Below, one piece after another: positions 23,603-31,984 of a stretch of DNA of 43,054 bases. The DNA comes from Oscillospiraceae bacterium (GTDB lineage: Bacteria; Bacillota; Clostridia; Oscillospirales; Oscillospiraceae), in NCBI GenBank assembly GCA_017527825.1, contig JAFXPO010000043.1, positions 1 to 43,054 on the forward strand. Reading direction: 5' to 3'. Within the stretch, counting starts at the first letter, position 1; each line of letters starts with the position of its first letter. A program made the translations under genes and the position numbers. The notes below the pieces were generated by a model that was not told the origin of the DNA, made no database searches, and saw only the letters and a list, made by a program, of their open reading frames with translations.

Positions 23603-24238
23603 TTATCGTTCATCGGATGTGTCGATGTGCCAGTTTTTCAGCTGACCGTCCTGGGCAACGGTCAGGTAGCCTTCCTGCGCCAGCTGCTCCACCATCGCGT
23701 CATAGCGCTCACGCAGGGAGAGGGGAGCGTTTTCGGCGTCCGCCGCGTCGAGGCGGGCGTTGATGTCCGCCGTGCTGTACTGCGTCGCGAGCAGGTCGGC
23801 GGCGCTCTGGTGGTCGCCGTCCGCCATCAGGAGCAGGGCGTAACTGACCGTCTGATCGATCAACAGGTCCTTGACGTCCCCGTTCAGCTTGTCGAAGGCT
23901 TCCTGCTTCTCCGCGGCGGTCTGTTCCAGCGCCGCCTTTTCCTGCGCCAGCGCGTCCAGTTCCGCTTGCAGCTCGTCCACCTGCTGCTCCAACTCCACGT
24001 TGCGCTCCATGGTAGTCTGGATGGCGCTGGCGTTGCCGCGCAGTTCTGAGAGCACCATGTCGTTGCTGCGCTGGTTCATCATGTACGACCACAGCAGCAG
24101 GGAAAACGCCACAATGAACAGGATGAAAATATAGCCATAAACCCGCTTTTGTCCCGTCTTTTCGTCCAGCGGCGCCTCTTCACGGGCGGGCGTGGAAGCG
24201 GGTTCGTCTTTCGGATGCTCGTGGATAAAATCGGTCAT
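23603..24238 (-). CDS. single-pass membrane protein with coiled coil, coupled to parB
   Basis: A 211-residue protein of no family I recognise. A charged cytoplasmic N-terminus (about 1-31) leads to one membrane helix (about 33-53, YGYIFILFIVAFSLLLWSY). A long coiled coil follows at about 62-125, rich in Glu, Gln, Ala and Leu. The C-terminal part (about 125-211) is helical and ends in a strand-like segment. With the basic residues inside, the coil should be extracytoplasmic. The start overlaps the parB stop (ATGA), a firm sign of co-expression. Its place after parAB suggests a role linked to chromosome positioning or the envelope, but this is inference from context only. Confidence 0.75.
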   Translation of the reverse strand: MTDFIHEHPKDEPASTPAREEAPLDEKTGQKRVYGYIFILFIVAFSLLLWSYMMNQRSNDMVLSELRGNASAIQTTMERNVELEQQVDELQAELDALAQEKAALEQTAAEKQEAFDKLNGDVKDLLIDQTVSYALLLMADGDHQSAADLLATQYSTADINARLDAADAENAPLSLRERYDAMVEQLAQEGYLTVAQDGQLKNWHIDTSDER

Positions 24239-25110
24239 TTGCTGTTCCTCTTCTTGATCAGCGCAAGGGCTTCCAGCAGGTCGTTCAGGTCGTCCATGCC
24301 GTAGTAGTCCAGCTCGATCCTGCCCTTCTTGCGCCCCGCCACAATGCGGCAGCCGCGCCCCAGCTTATCCGTCAGCTCACTTGCCGCCAGCTTGGCGTAG
24401 TTCACCGCTTCGGCGTCGGCTTCCTTTTTGGTCTTGGGCTTGGCGTTGAGCTTCTTCACCAGCGCTTCGGTCTGGCGCACGCTCAATCCGCCGGAGATGA
24501 CCTCCTGCGCCGCCTTCTTTTGCAGCGTCGCGCTGAGCGGCAGCAACGCGCGGGCATGTCCGCCGGAGAGCTTCCCGGCTTCCACCAGCTCGCGTACCTC
24601 CGGGCAGAGCGCCAGCAGGCGCAGCGCGTTCGCCACCGCCGAGCGGGACTTGCCCACGCGGCTCGCGACGTCCTCCTGCGTCATGTGGTAGCTGTCCATC
24701 AGCTTTTTGTAGCCCTCGGCTTCCTCCAGCGGGTCCAAATCCTCGCGCTGGAGGTTTTCGATCAGCGCCAGAACCGTGGTCTTGCGGTCGTCCGCCTCGA
24801 TGACGATGGCGGGAACCTCGGTGAGCCCCGCCAGACGCGCGGCGCGCCAGCGGCGCTCGCCCGCGATGATCTGGTAGTAGCCCGTGGCGAGGCGGCGCAC
24901 CGTCAGCGGTTGCAGGATGCCATGCTCGCGGATGGATTCCGCCAGTTCGTCCAGCGCCGTGTCGTCGAACCGCTTGCGCGGCTGTTCTGCGTTGCACTCC
25001 ACCTGAGAGATGGGGAGGCTTTGCAGGTTTTCACTGGTGTCGGTACGAAGCGCGGCGTCGCCCAGCAGCGCGCCCAGCCCCTTGCCGAGTCCATGTGGTG
25101 TGTTTGCCAT
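24235..25110 (-). CDS. parB: chromosome partitioning protein ParB (Spo0J)
   Basis: A 291-residue ParB. The short N-terminal GKGLGALLG (9-17) is the ParA-stimulating motif. The CTPase/DNA-clamp domain has AEQPRKRFDD (41-50), IIAGERRWRAARLAG (81-95) and LIENLQREDLDPLEEA. The helix-turn-helix is at about 140-165, and the C-terminal dimer domain ends the chain. It loads at parS, spreads as a CTP clamp and recruits condensin. Two perfect parS sites lie within 2 kb. It follows parA by 18 bases and overlaps the next gene by four. Confidence 0.97.
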   Translation of the reverse strand: MANTPHGLGKGLGALLGDAALRTDTSENLQSLPISQVECNAEQPRKRFDDTALDELAESIREHGILQPLTVRRLATGYYQIIAGERRWRAARLAGLTEVPAIVIEADDRKTTVLALIENLQREDLDPLEEAEGYKKLMDSYHMTQEDVASRVGKSRSAVANALRLLALCPEVRELVEAGKLSGGHARALLPLSATLQKKAAQEVISGGLSVRQTEALVKKLNAKPKTKKEADAEAVNYAKLAASELTDKLGRGCRIVAGRKKGRIELDYYGMDDLNDLLEALALIKKRNSK

Positions 25111-25128
25111 GTTGTTTCTCCTTATGTA

Positions 25129-25884
25129 TCAAGGGTTCTTCTTCAAAAACTCCCGCGCGAACGCGTCGTAAGCCTCCGCGCCGCGGGAGAGCCTGTCGTA
25201 GGCATTGATGGGCTTGCCGTGGCTGGGCGCCTCGGAAAGCCGCACGTTGCGGGGGATCACGGTGGCGTAGACCTTGCCGGGGAAGTAGCGCTTGACCTCC
25301 TCCGATACCTGCATGGCGAGGTTGGTGCGCGCGTCGTACATCGTGAGCAGCACGCCCTCCAGCTCGATGCGCGGGTTGAGTGAGCGCTTGACGATGCGCA
25401 CGGTGTTCAGAAGGTCGCTGAGACCCTCCAGCGCGAAGTACTCCGCCTGCACCGGCACCAGCAGCGTGTCCGCCGCGCACAGGGCGTTGAGCGTCAGCAG
25501 CTCCAGCGACGGCGGGCAGTCGATGAAGATAAAATCGTAGTCGGGGGAGAGGGTCGCAAGCGCGTGTTTGAGCAGGAACTCCCGCCCCTCGCGTCCGATC
25601 ATCTCGATGCCCGCGCCCGCCAGCGCCTTGCTGGACGGCAGCACGTCGCCGTAGCGCGTGCGCGCCACGGCGCCCTTCGCGTCAACGCCGTCGATGAGCA
25701 CCTCATAGACGCCCTGCGACGCGCCCTTGTCCACGCCCATGCCGGAGGTGGAATTTGCCTGCGGGTCGAAGTCGCACAGCAGCACGCGCTTGCCCGCCTC
25801 ATGCAGCGCCGCCACCAGATTGACGCAGGTGGTGGTTTTGCCGACGCCGCCCTTTTGATTCACGATTGCAACGGTTTTTGCCAA
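25129..25884 (-). CDS. parA: chromosome partitioning ATPase ParA (Soj)
   Basis: A 251-residue ParA ATPase with the deviant Walker A QKGGVGKTT (10-18), DFDPQANSTSG (about 38-48) and IFIDCPPSLELLTLNAL. It binds DNA non-specifically as an ATP dimer, and ParB stimulates its ATPase. The start is a TTG at 25884: the protein then begins AKTVAIVNQKGG as in relatives, a GGGG element lies just upstream, and no ATG fits. A sigma-A promoter lies at 25957-25984. It is the first gene of an operon with parB and the coiled-coil protein, perhaps reading on into serS. Confidence 0.96.
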   Translation of the reverse strand: MAKTVAIVNQKGGVGKTTTCVNLVAALHEAGKRVLLCDFDPQANSTSGMGVDKGASQGVYEVLIDGVDAKGAVARTRYGDVLPSSKALAGAGIEMIGREGREFLLKHALATLSPDYDFIFIDCPPSLELLTLNALCAADTLLVPVQAEYFALEGLSDLLNTVRIVKRSLNPRIELEGVLLTMYDARTNLAMQVSEEVKRYFPGKVYATVIPRNVRLSEAPSHGKPINAYDRLSRGAEAYDAFAREFLKKNP

Positions 25885-25956
25885 ATTGATCCCCGCTTCC
25901 CACGGAAAGCCCCATTCTTGGGCATTCTAACCGATTCTGTATTTTATGGATACCAT

Positions 25957-25984
25957 AGTATATCACAAAGTTGGATGATTTCAA
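25957..25984 (-). promoter_or_regulatory. parA operon promoter
   Basis: On the minus strand, TTGAAA (25984-25979) and TATACT (25962-25957) are 16 bp apart in an AT-rich gap. The leader is about 70 nt. Confidence 0.7.
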
Positions 25985-26021
25985 CCGTCAATTGGAAAAA
26001 GTCAAAAAACTGTGAAGGGTA

Positions 26022-26054
26022 AAAAGAAACATCGCGCGTTTACGCGCGATGTTT
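26022..26054 (-). terminator. terminator after the GH13 gene
   Basis: AAACATCGCGCG (26027-26038) and CGCGCGATGTTT (26043-26054) pair around TTTA, and the minus strand continues in a T run. The stem overlaps the first bases of parS site 2, so ParB bound there would cover the terminator DNA. Confidence 0.85.
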
Positions 26055-26065
26055 CACGTGAAACA
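26050..26065. promoter_or_regulatory. parS site 2
   Basis: A second perfect TGTTTCACGTGAAACA. It lies in the gap between the GH13 gene and the parA promoter, 66 bp from the -35 box, and overlaps the terminator stem by five bases. Confidence 0.95.
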
Positions 26066-26081
26066 ATTCGAGGTTTTCCGC

Positions 26082-27947
26082 TTACCCTTCGATCAGCAGC
26101 ACGCCCTCAAACGCGCCGAGCGCCACTTGCAGCACACCGTTCACCGCGCGGAAGCGGCGACCGGTGAGGGCGTCGATCGCCTCGTCCGTCTCCCAGGGGA
26201 GACCCAGCGCCACCTGCTCCGTGCCGGCGTTGCTGGCGGCGATGCTCACTTCGCTGCCCGCGCGGCGGCGGATCGCCAGCACCGCGCCCTCGGCGCGGAG
26301 ATACTCGATGCTGCCGCTTTGCAGCGACTCGCGGGAGTTGCGCAGCTCGCCGAGGCGCTGGAAGTACTGGATCAGCCACTTGTTCTCGCGGCTCCACGGA
26401 TACGTCCCGCGGTTGAAGGGGTCTTCGAAGCCCTGCATGCCCGCCTCGTCGCCATAGTAAACGGTGGGGGAGCCGGGGAAGGCGTACATCACCAGCGCGG
26501 CAAGACGCAGACGGCGCATGCCGTTGTAGATTTCGTTGGCGTTAAGCACCATGCGGGCGCGTTCCTCGCGGCTCTGCGGCCACGCGCCGGTGTAGCCCAG
26601 CACGGTGAGCAGCCGCGGGGTGTCGTGCGTGGAGAGGAAGTTCATCGCGCCGTAGAACGCCGATCTGGGGTAATTCTCGCGAATGGTCTCCATAGCGTTT
26701 TTGAAGACAGACGCGTCCTTTTGCAGCAGGTAGCCGAGGATGGCGTCGCGGAACGGGTAGTTCATCAGACCGTGGGTCTGGTGACCGAGCAGGTACTTGC
26801 GGCGGACGGAATAGGCGACCTTGTTGGAGCCGTCCTCCCAGACCTCGCCGATGAGGTAGGCGTCGGGCTTTTCGCGGAGCATGGAGCGGCGGATGCGCTC
26901 GATGAACGCGCCGGGCAGCTCGTCCGCAACGTCCAGACGCCAGCCGGACGCGCCCGCCCGGAGCCAGTGGCGCACCACGCTGTCCTCGTTTTCGATGATG
27001 AAGTCGAGGTAGTCCGGGTCGCTCTCCTCCACGGCGGGAAGGGTCTTGAAGCCCCACCACGCGTCGTACTCGTCGGGGAACTTCGAGAAGTGGTACCAGC
27101 TCGCGTAGGGGGAGTTTTCACTCTGCGCCGCGCCGAGACTGGGGAAGAAGCCATTGGCGTTGAAGTACACGCTGTTGGAGCCGGTGTGGTTGAACACGCC
27201 GTCGAGAATCACGCGCATGCCCAGCTCCTTCGCCCGCGCGCAGAGGGTGCGGAAATCGTCCTCGGTGCCGAGCAGGGGGTCAATATTGCGGTAGTCCGCG
27301 GTGTCGTAGCGGTGGTTCGACGCCGCCTCGAAGATCGGGTTTAAGTAGATGGTGGTCACGCCGAGGGACTTGATGTAGTCCAGCTTCTCCGTGATGCCCG
27401 CGAGGTCGCCGCCGAAGAAATCGGAGCAGGTGATCTCGCCCTGGTCGTTGGGCAGGTACTCCATCATCTCGCCCCAGTAGTCGTGAAGCGTGCGATTGCC
27501 GACCATGCCCGCCACGCCGCGGCGCACGCCGCGCCGGAAGCGGTCGGGGAAAATCTGGTACGAAATGCCGCGGCCGAACCACTCCGGCGTCTCGCTCGCG
27601 CCGTCGTAGACGGTGAGCTGCCAGGCGTGCACGCTGTCGATCTGGCAGAAGCCGTTCTTGCCGAAGCGGCACTGTCCGCCGTCCGCCCAGTCGAGCTTGA
27701 AGTGGTACCACACCAGCTCCACATCCGCCGGGGCGGGGTAGACGGCGCGGAAGACCTCGCGCTCGTGGTCGTGATCCAGCGTCATGGGAATCTCCACCCA
27801 GCTGTCGGCAAATTCGCCGTGCGCGACGACCGTCGCCGCCGTGACCTGTTCATAGTCTTCGGTGTAGAGGTTCAGCGAGACCTTCGTGCCGCAGGGGACG
27901 GCGCCGTAGGGCGACTTGCAGCGTTCGCTGCGGGAATCGAAATACAT
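26082..27947 (-). CDS. GH13 enzyme of the neopullulanase/cyclomaltodextrinase type
   Basis: A 621-residue alpha-glucan hydrolase. An N-terminal beta-sandwich (about 1-115) precedes the catalytic barrel. The conserved regions are DGVFNH (249-254), GWRLDVADE with nucleophile Asp339, IGEVW with Glu368 and STHD with Asp442. A C-terminal beta domain follows. The N-terminal domain is typical of enzymes that split cyclodextrins, pullulan or maltodextrins, often as domain-swapped dimers. No signal peptide is present, so it is cytoplasmic. AGGAGG lies 7 bases before the ATG, and it starts 11 bases after the PBP2 gene. It is odd in a cell-shape operon; the other GH13 gene (4653-5942) is smaller and not its duplicate. 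Confidence 0.92.
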   Translation of the reverse strand: MYFDSRSERCKSPYGAVPCGTKVSLNLYTEDYEQVTAATVVAHGEFADSWVEIPMTLDHDHEREVFRAVYPAPADVELVWYHFKLDWADGGQCRFGKNGFCQIDSVHAWQLTVYDGASETPEWFGRGISYQIFPDRFRRGVRRGVAGMVGNRTLHDYWGEMMEYLPNDQGEITCSDFFGGDLAGITEKLDYIKSLGVTTIYLNPIFEAASNHRYDTADYRNIDPLLGTEDDFRTLCARAKELGMRVILDGVFNHTGSNSVYFNANGFFPSLGAAQSENSPYASWYHFSKFPDEYDAWWGFKTLPAVEESDPDYLDFIIENEDSVVRHWLRAGASGWRLDVADELPGAFIERIRRSMLREKPDAYLIGEVWEDGSNKVAYSVRRKYLLGHQTHGLMNYPFRDAILGYLLQKDASVFKNAMETIRENYPRSAFYGAMNFLSTHDTPRLLTVLGYTGAWPQSREERARMVLNANEIYNGMRRLRLAALVMYAFPGSPTVYYGDEAGMQGFEDPFNRGTYPWSRENKWLIQYFQRLGELRNSRESLQSGSIEYLRAEGAVLAIRRRAGSEVSIAASNAGTEQVALGLPWETDEAIDALTGRRFRAVNGVLQVALGAFEGVLLIEG

Positions 27948-27958
27948 GGGGCTTCCTC

Positions 27959-29998
27959 CTATTTCAAGAGAATGTTTTCGCCGAGAATATCCGGGGCGGC
28001 GGCGGTAAAGTAGGCGTTGAGAATCTTCACGGCGGTCTCTGCCAGCGCGCCGCCGTTATCGCCCTTTTCAATGATCATCGCCAGCGCGATCTGCGGGTCG
28101 TCGTAGGGCGCGAAGGCGACGAAGACGCCGTTGCTGATGGTGCCCTTGCCGCCGGTCTGCGCGGTACCGGTCTTGGCGGCGGCGTCCACGACGCAGTCGC
28201 GAAACGCCGTGCGCACGCTGCCGTCCGTGACCAGCTTGCGCATACCCGCGAGCACCGCCTTGAGGTTTTCGGGGCTGATGGCGATGGAATCCGCCGGCGG
28301 CTCGTCGTAGACATAGGTCGGCACGGCGCTGTCATACTCGCTCACATACTTTAAAAGGTGCGCCTTGTAGCGCGTGCCGCCGCCGGCGAGGGTCGCGATA
28401 TAGTTCGCGAGCTGGAGCGGGGTGAAGGTATTGAACGCCTGCCCGATCGCCGCCTGAAGCGTAAAGCCGTTCGTCCAGCTCTGGTTGGGCAGGGAATTGA
28501 CGTAGTCGGGGGAGGTCATGGTGCCGGTGTTCTCCGGTATCTCGATGCCCGTGGGTTCGCCGAGACCAAACGCCGCGGCATAGCGGTCGAGCGTGGAAAT
28601 ACCGGTGAGCCTGCCCACCTCGTAGAAGAAATAGTTACACGAGACGGTGATCGCGTCGGTGACGTTGATCAGCCCGTGCGTGCCGCCGCGGGATGAGTAA
28701 ATCCAGCAGTTGAAGGTCATGTCGTAGTAGCGGTACGCGCCGAGGTCGCGAATCTTGGTGCTCGGCGTGATGACGCCGGATTCCAGCGCCGCCACCGCCA
28801 CCGCGGGCTTGAAGGTGGAGCCGGGAGCGAACGCCCACTGTGTCGCGCGGTTGAGCATGGGGCGGCGCGGGTCGACGTTCAATTCCGCGAAATCCTGATT
28901 GAAGGTCTTGAGGGAGTAGGTGGGGTAGGACGCCAGCGCGAGCGTGTCGCCGGTGCCGATCTGCATCACCGCCGCCGCCGCGCCGCGCTCAATGCCGTCG
29001 GCGGCGGTCATCGCGCCCACGGAGTCGGCAAGGATCGCCTCCACCTGCTCCTGAAAATCGATGTCCAGCGTCAGGGACACGTTGCTCCCCGGCTCCGGCT
29101 CCACGGAGTAGACCTCGTCGATGACCTTGCCGTCGGCGTTGGTGGTGACGAGGCGCTTGCCGTCGGTGCCGCGCAGATAGTCCTCAAAGGCGCGCTCCAC
29201 GCCGTCAAGCCCCACAAGGTCGTTCCACGCATAGCCCTTATCCTTATATTCGTCCCAGTTCTGAATCTTGCCGACGCGGCCGAGGATGTGCGCCGCCGCG
29301 TCGGTCTGGTACTCGCGCACGGAGGAGGTGCCGAAGCGCACTCCGGCGCAGCCGCTGTCCTTGATGCGGGCGATGAGCGGAACGTCCACGCCGGAGGCGA
29401 AGAGGAACGCGCCGCTGCCGTCCAGCTTCGCGGTGGCGAGGGAATAGCGGAAACCCACCAGCGCGCGGCGCTCCGACTCCGGGATACCGTCGGGGACGTC
29501 GAACTCATCGCACAGCCGCTCGTAGATCACGCCCGGCTCCATGAGCGCGCGCAGGTCGTCCGAGGTGGTGCCGTCCGCCACCCATTTTTTGCTGATCCCG
29601 TATTTCACCAGCATACCGGAGCGCGTGACGCTGTAGTCGTAGTCATAGGGCGGCTCCACGGTCAGCGGAAGCTCGTCGTACCATTCGACGCCCTGCTCGC
29701 GCAGCAGCGCCATGAGCCGCAGCAGCTCACCGTTGAGGTCGTCCACGGTGGAGGGGTCGTAGGTCAGCGTGTACACCGCCCGGTTGCTCACCAGCACCTT
29801 GCCGTTGCGGTCGGTGAGGATGCCGCGCGACGCCTCCACCGGTTCCGGCGTGGTGTTGGTACGCACCGACATGGCGCGGTACTCCGCGCCGTGGACGATC
29901 TGCGTGTCGAACATGGTCGCGCAGTAGGCAGCCAGGCACGCCACAAACAGCGCCGAGAGCACCAGCAGGCGCACGCGAAGATTTCGGGATTCTTCCAT
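27959..29998 (-). CDS. mrdA: penicillin-binding protein 2 (elongation transpeptidase)
   Basis: A 679-residue class B PBP. One N-terminal membrane helix (about 8-29), a pedestal domain with ASRGILTDRNGKVL (56-69), and a transpeptidase domain with STFK (394-397), SCN (453-455) and KTGT (609-612). It cross-links peptidoglycan during side-wall growth together with RodA and MreC. AGGAGG precedes the ATG by about 6 bases, and mreD ends 9 bases upstream. The MreC-MreD-PBP2 order supports the elongasome role over the division PBP3 role. Confidence 0.94.
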   Translation of the reverse strand: MEESRNLRVRLLVLSALFVACLAAYCATMFDTQIVHGAEYRAMSVRTNTTPEPVEASRGILTDRNGKVLVSNRAVYTLTYDPSTVDDLNGELLRLMALLREQGVEWYDELPLTVEPPYDYDYSVTRSGMLVKYGISKKWVADGTTSDDLRALMEPGVIYERLCDEFDVPDGIPESERRALVGFRYSLATAKLDGSGAFLFASGVDVPLIARIKDSGCAGVRFGTSSVREYQTDAAAHILGRVGKIQNWDEYKDKGYAWNDLVGLDGVERAFEDYLRGTDGKRLVTTNADGKVIDEVYSVEPEPGSNVSLTLDIDFQEQVEAILADSVGAMTAADGIERGAAAAVMQIGTGDTLALASYPTYSLKTFNQDFAELNVDPRRPMLNRATQWAFAPGSTFKPAVAVAALESGVITPSTKIRDLGAYRYYDMTFNCWIYSSRGGTHGLINVTDAITVSCNYFFYEVGRLTGISTLDRYAAAFGLGEPTGIEIPENTGTMTSPDYVNSLPNQSWTNGFTLQAAIGQAFNTFTPLQLANYIATLAGGGTRYKAHLLKYVSEYDSAVPTYVYDEPPADSIAISPENLKAVLAGMRKLVTDGSVRTAFRDCVVDAAAKTGTAQTGGKGTISNGVFVAFAPYDDPQIALAMIIEKGDNGGALAETAVKILNAYFTAAAPDILGENILLK

Positions 29999-30007
29999 CT
30001 GAGCCTC

Positions 30008-30514
30008 CTAGAGTGTAAACTTCTTGTGCAGGTACGTCAGCACCGGATGGCAGGCGGGTACCAGCAGGCAGCTGAGCGCCATCTCCCGCAGCGCCACGGA
30101 CAGCATCCCCACAAACGGCGCGTGGTCGGTCAGCGCCAGCGAGAGCATCACCAGCACATCCACAAAGCCGAAGGTCAGCGCCGATACGATCAGCGAGCAC
30201 AGCGGTCCCGGCTGCACCACGTTTTTCGCGAGGTACGAGCACGCCAGCGCAGAGAGCGCAAACGCCACGGTGTACAGGCAGGGGAACAGCCCCGGCAGCA
30301 CCAGATCGCACAGCACGCCGCAGCCCAGCGCGAACAGCGCCCCCGCGTGGGTGTCCTCCAGCGAGGCGATGATGCCCACGATCAGCGGCGGCAGAAACAG
30401 ATGGACGCCGAGGATCGCCACGCCGCCGAGCAGCAGCGAAAACATCAGCTGCAACAGCAGCGCCGCCGCGCAGATGGTCGTCCACTTGATGATAATGTCG
30501 CGTCTTGTCAGCAT
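30008..30514 (-). CDS. mreD: rod shape-determining protein MreD
   Basis: A 168-residue hydrophobic protein with about five membrane helices, sitting between mreC and PBP2. MreD sequences are poorly conserved, so the call rests on size, topology and gene order. It belongs to the elongasome membrane complex. The ATG lies 6 bases after the mreC stop. Confidence 0.88.
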   Translation of the reverse strand: MLTRRDIIIKWTTICAAALLLQLMFSLLLGGVAILGVHLFLPPLIVGIIASLEDTHAGALFALGCGVLCDLVLPGLFPCLYTVAFALSALACSYLAKNVVQPGPLCSLIVSALTFGFVDVLVMLSLALTDHAPFVGMLSVALREMALSCLLVPACHPVLTYLHKKFTL

Positions 30515-30520
30515 ATCGGT

Positions 30521-31360
30521 TTATTCCACGATCTCGTAATCCTTGATGATGAACACCTCCGTCAGCGCGTCGAAGTCCACCAGCGGCGCAAGCACCGCGT
30601 ACTGCGCCAGGCCGTTGTCGTCGGTCTCCACCCGCTCCACCGTGCCCAGCGTGATGTTGGAGGGATAGTACCCGCCAAGACCGGAGGTGAGGATATAGTC
30701 GCCCACCAGCAGCGCCGTCTCCGGCGGGAGGTAGGTCACCTTGAGGCGATTTTTCTGCATGAGCGCGAAGTCGCCCTCGGCGATCACCACGTCGCCCGTG
30801 CGGAACACCAGCGCGCCGATCTCCGTGTCGGTGTCCACCAGCTCCTGCACGGCGCACCAGTTCAGTCCCACCTCGGTCACAATGCCGATCATGTAGCCCT
30901 CGCTGCTGACCACCACGTTGTTCACCGCCACGCCGTGGCTCGTGCCGCGGTTGAGCGTCAGCGTGCGCGTCCAGTTGCTCGCGGAGTGCTCCAGCACCTT
31001 GGCGGACTCAAAGACGAAGTCCCGCCGCTGCTCCCGCAGATCCAGCAGCTCCCGCAAAAGCTTGTTCTCCTCGCGGTCGTGCTGCGCCTGCTGCTCGTCC
31101 GAGCGCAGCGCCGCCAACTCCTCGCGCAGCGCCTGATTCTCCTCGACCAACGCGCTGTAATCCGCGTAATAGCGCCGCTTGTCCTCAAACCAGCCGGTCA
31201 CGCCCGACGCCGCCGCGCGAAACGGCGTGCTCACCACGCCCATGGCGTTGCGCAGGATCGACGACGTCGCCGAGAAATAGGACAGCGCGCTGAGCAGCAC
31301 CGCCAGCAGCACCGTCACCACCAGCAGCAAAACGCCATATTTGGAGAAAAAATGTTTCAT
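30521..31360 (-). CDS. mreC: rod shape-determining protein MreC
   Basis: A 279-residue protein with a short cytoplasmic start, one membrane helix (about 8-28), a coiled coil (about 60-105, EENQALREELAALRSDEQQA) and two extracytoplasmic beta domains with TRTLTLNRGTSHGV and VGDYILTSGLGGYYP. It activates PBP2 and ties the elongasome together. maf ends just upstream. mreB, which often precedes mreC, is not here and must be elsewhere if present. Confidence 0.95.
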   Translation of the reverse strand: MKHFFSKYGVLLLVVTVLLAVLLSALSYFSATSSILRNAMGVVSTPFRAAASGVTGWFEDKRRYYADYSALVEENQALREELAALRSDEQQAQHDREENKLLRELLDLREQRRDFVFESAKVLEHSASNWTRTLTLNRGTSHGVAVNNVVVSSEGYMIGIVTEVGLNWCAVQELVDTDTEIGALVFRTGDVVIAEGDFALMQKNRLKVTYLPPETALLVGDYILTSGLGGYYPSNITLGTVERVETDDNGLAQYAVLAPLVDFDALTEVFIIKDYEIVE

Positions 31361-31373
31361 CGCTAAGCCAACC

Positions 31374-31961
31374 TTATAAAAGATGTACGCCGAATTCCCG
31401 CAGCGAACGCGCCAGCGGCATCACCGGCAGACCCATGACGTTGAAAAAGTCGCCGTCGATGCGCTCCACCAGCAGCGAGCCAACGCCCTGAATGCCGTAG
31501 GCGCCCGCCTTGTCCATCGGCTCGCCGGTGGCGATGTAGGCGCGCAGTTCCGCTTCCGTCGCGGCGCGAAAGTACACGTCTGTCGTTGTCGTAAAGGCGA
31601 TCGCCTTGTCACCCTGACGCACCGTCACGCCGGTGCAGACCGTGTGATGGCGGTCCGCAAGCGCGGTGAGCATCCGCAGGGCGTCCGCCTCGTCGCGCGG
31701 CTTGCCCAGACGCTCGTCGTCCAGAAACACCATCGTGTCCGCCGTGATGACGATATCCTCCGGCGCGGTGAGCGCCTTCGCCGCCTCCGCCTTCGCGCGG
31801 GCGATGTGCGCCACTGTCTCCTGCGCCGTCAGCCCCGCGGGGCAGGACTCGTCCGCCTCCGGCTTGACCACGTCGAACGCCGTCACGCCGATACGCCGCA
31901 GCAGCTCCTGCCGCCGCGGCGAGCCGGAGGCGAGTACAATATGTTTTGTTGTATCTTCCAT
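31374..31961 (-). CDS. maf: Maf family nucleotide pyrophosphatase
   Basis: A 195-residue nucleoside triphosphate pyrophosphatase. The N-terminal phosphate loop is LASGSPRRQELL (about 9-20). The catalytic Asp region is ITADTMVFLD, and GEPMDKAGAYGIQG is the substrate-binding segment. Maf proteins hydrolyse dTTP/UTP or modified pyrimidine nucleotides and are linked to cell division in Bacillus. The ATG at 31961 follows AAAAGG; the longer frame would run into the upstream gene. It is located in the zapA-U32-maf-mreC operon. Confidence 0.94.
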   Translation of the reverse strand: MEDTTKHIVLASGSPRRQELLRRIGVTAFDVVKPEADESCPAGLTAQETVAHIARAKAEAAKALTAPEDIVITADTMVFLDDERLGKPRDEADALRMLTALADRHHTVCTGVTVRQGDKAIAFTTTTDVYFRAATEAELRAYIATGEPMDKAGAYGIQGVGSLLVERIDGDFFNVMGLPVMPLARSLREFGVHLL

Positions 31962-31984
31962 GATGATTACCTTTTCCGATGGTT

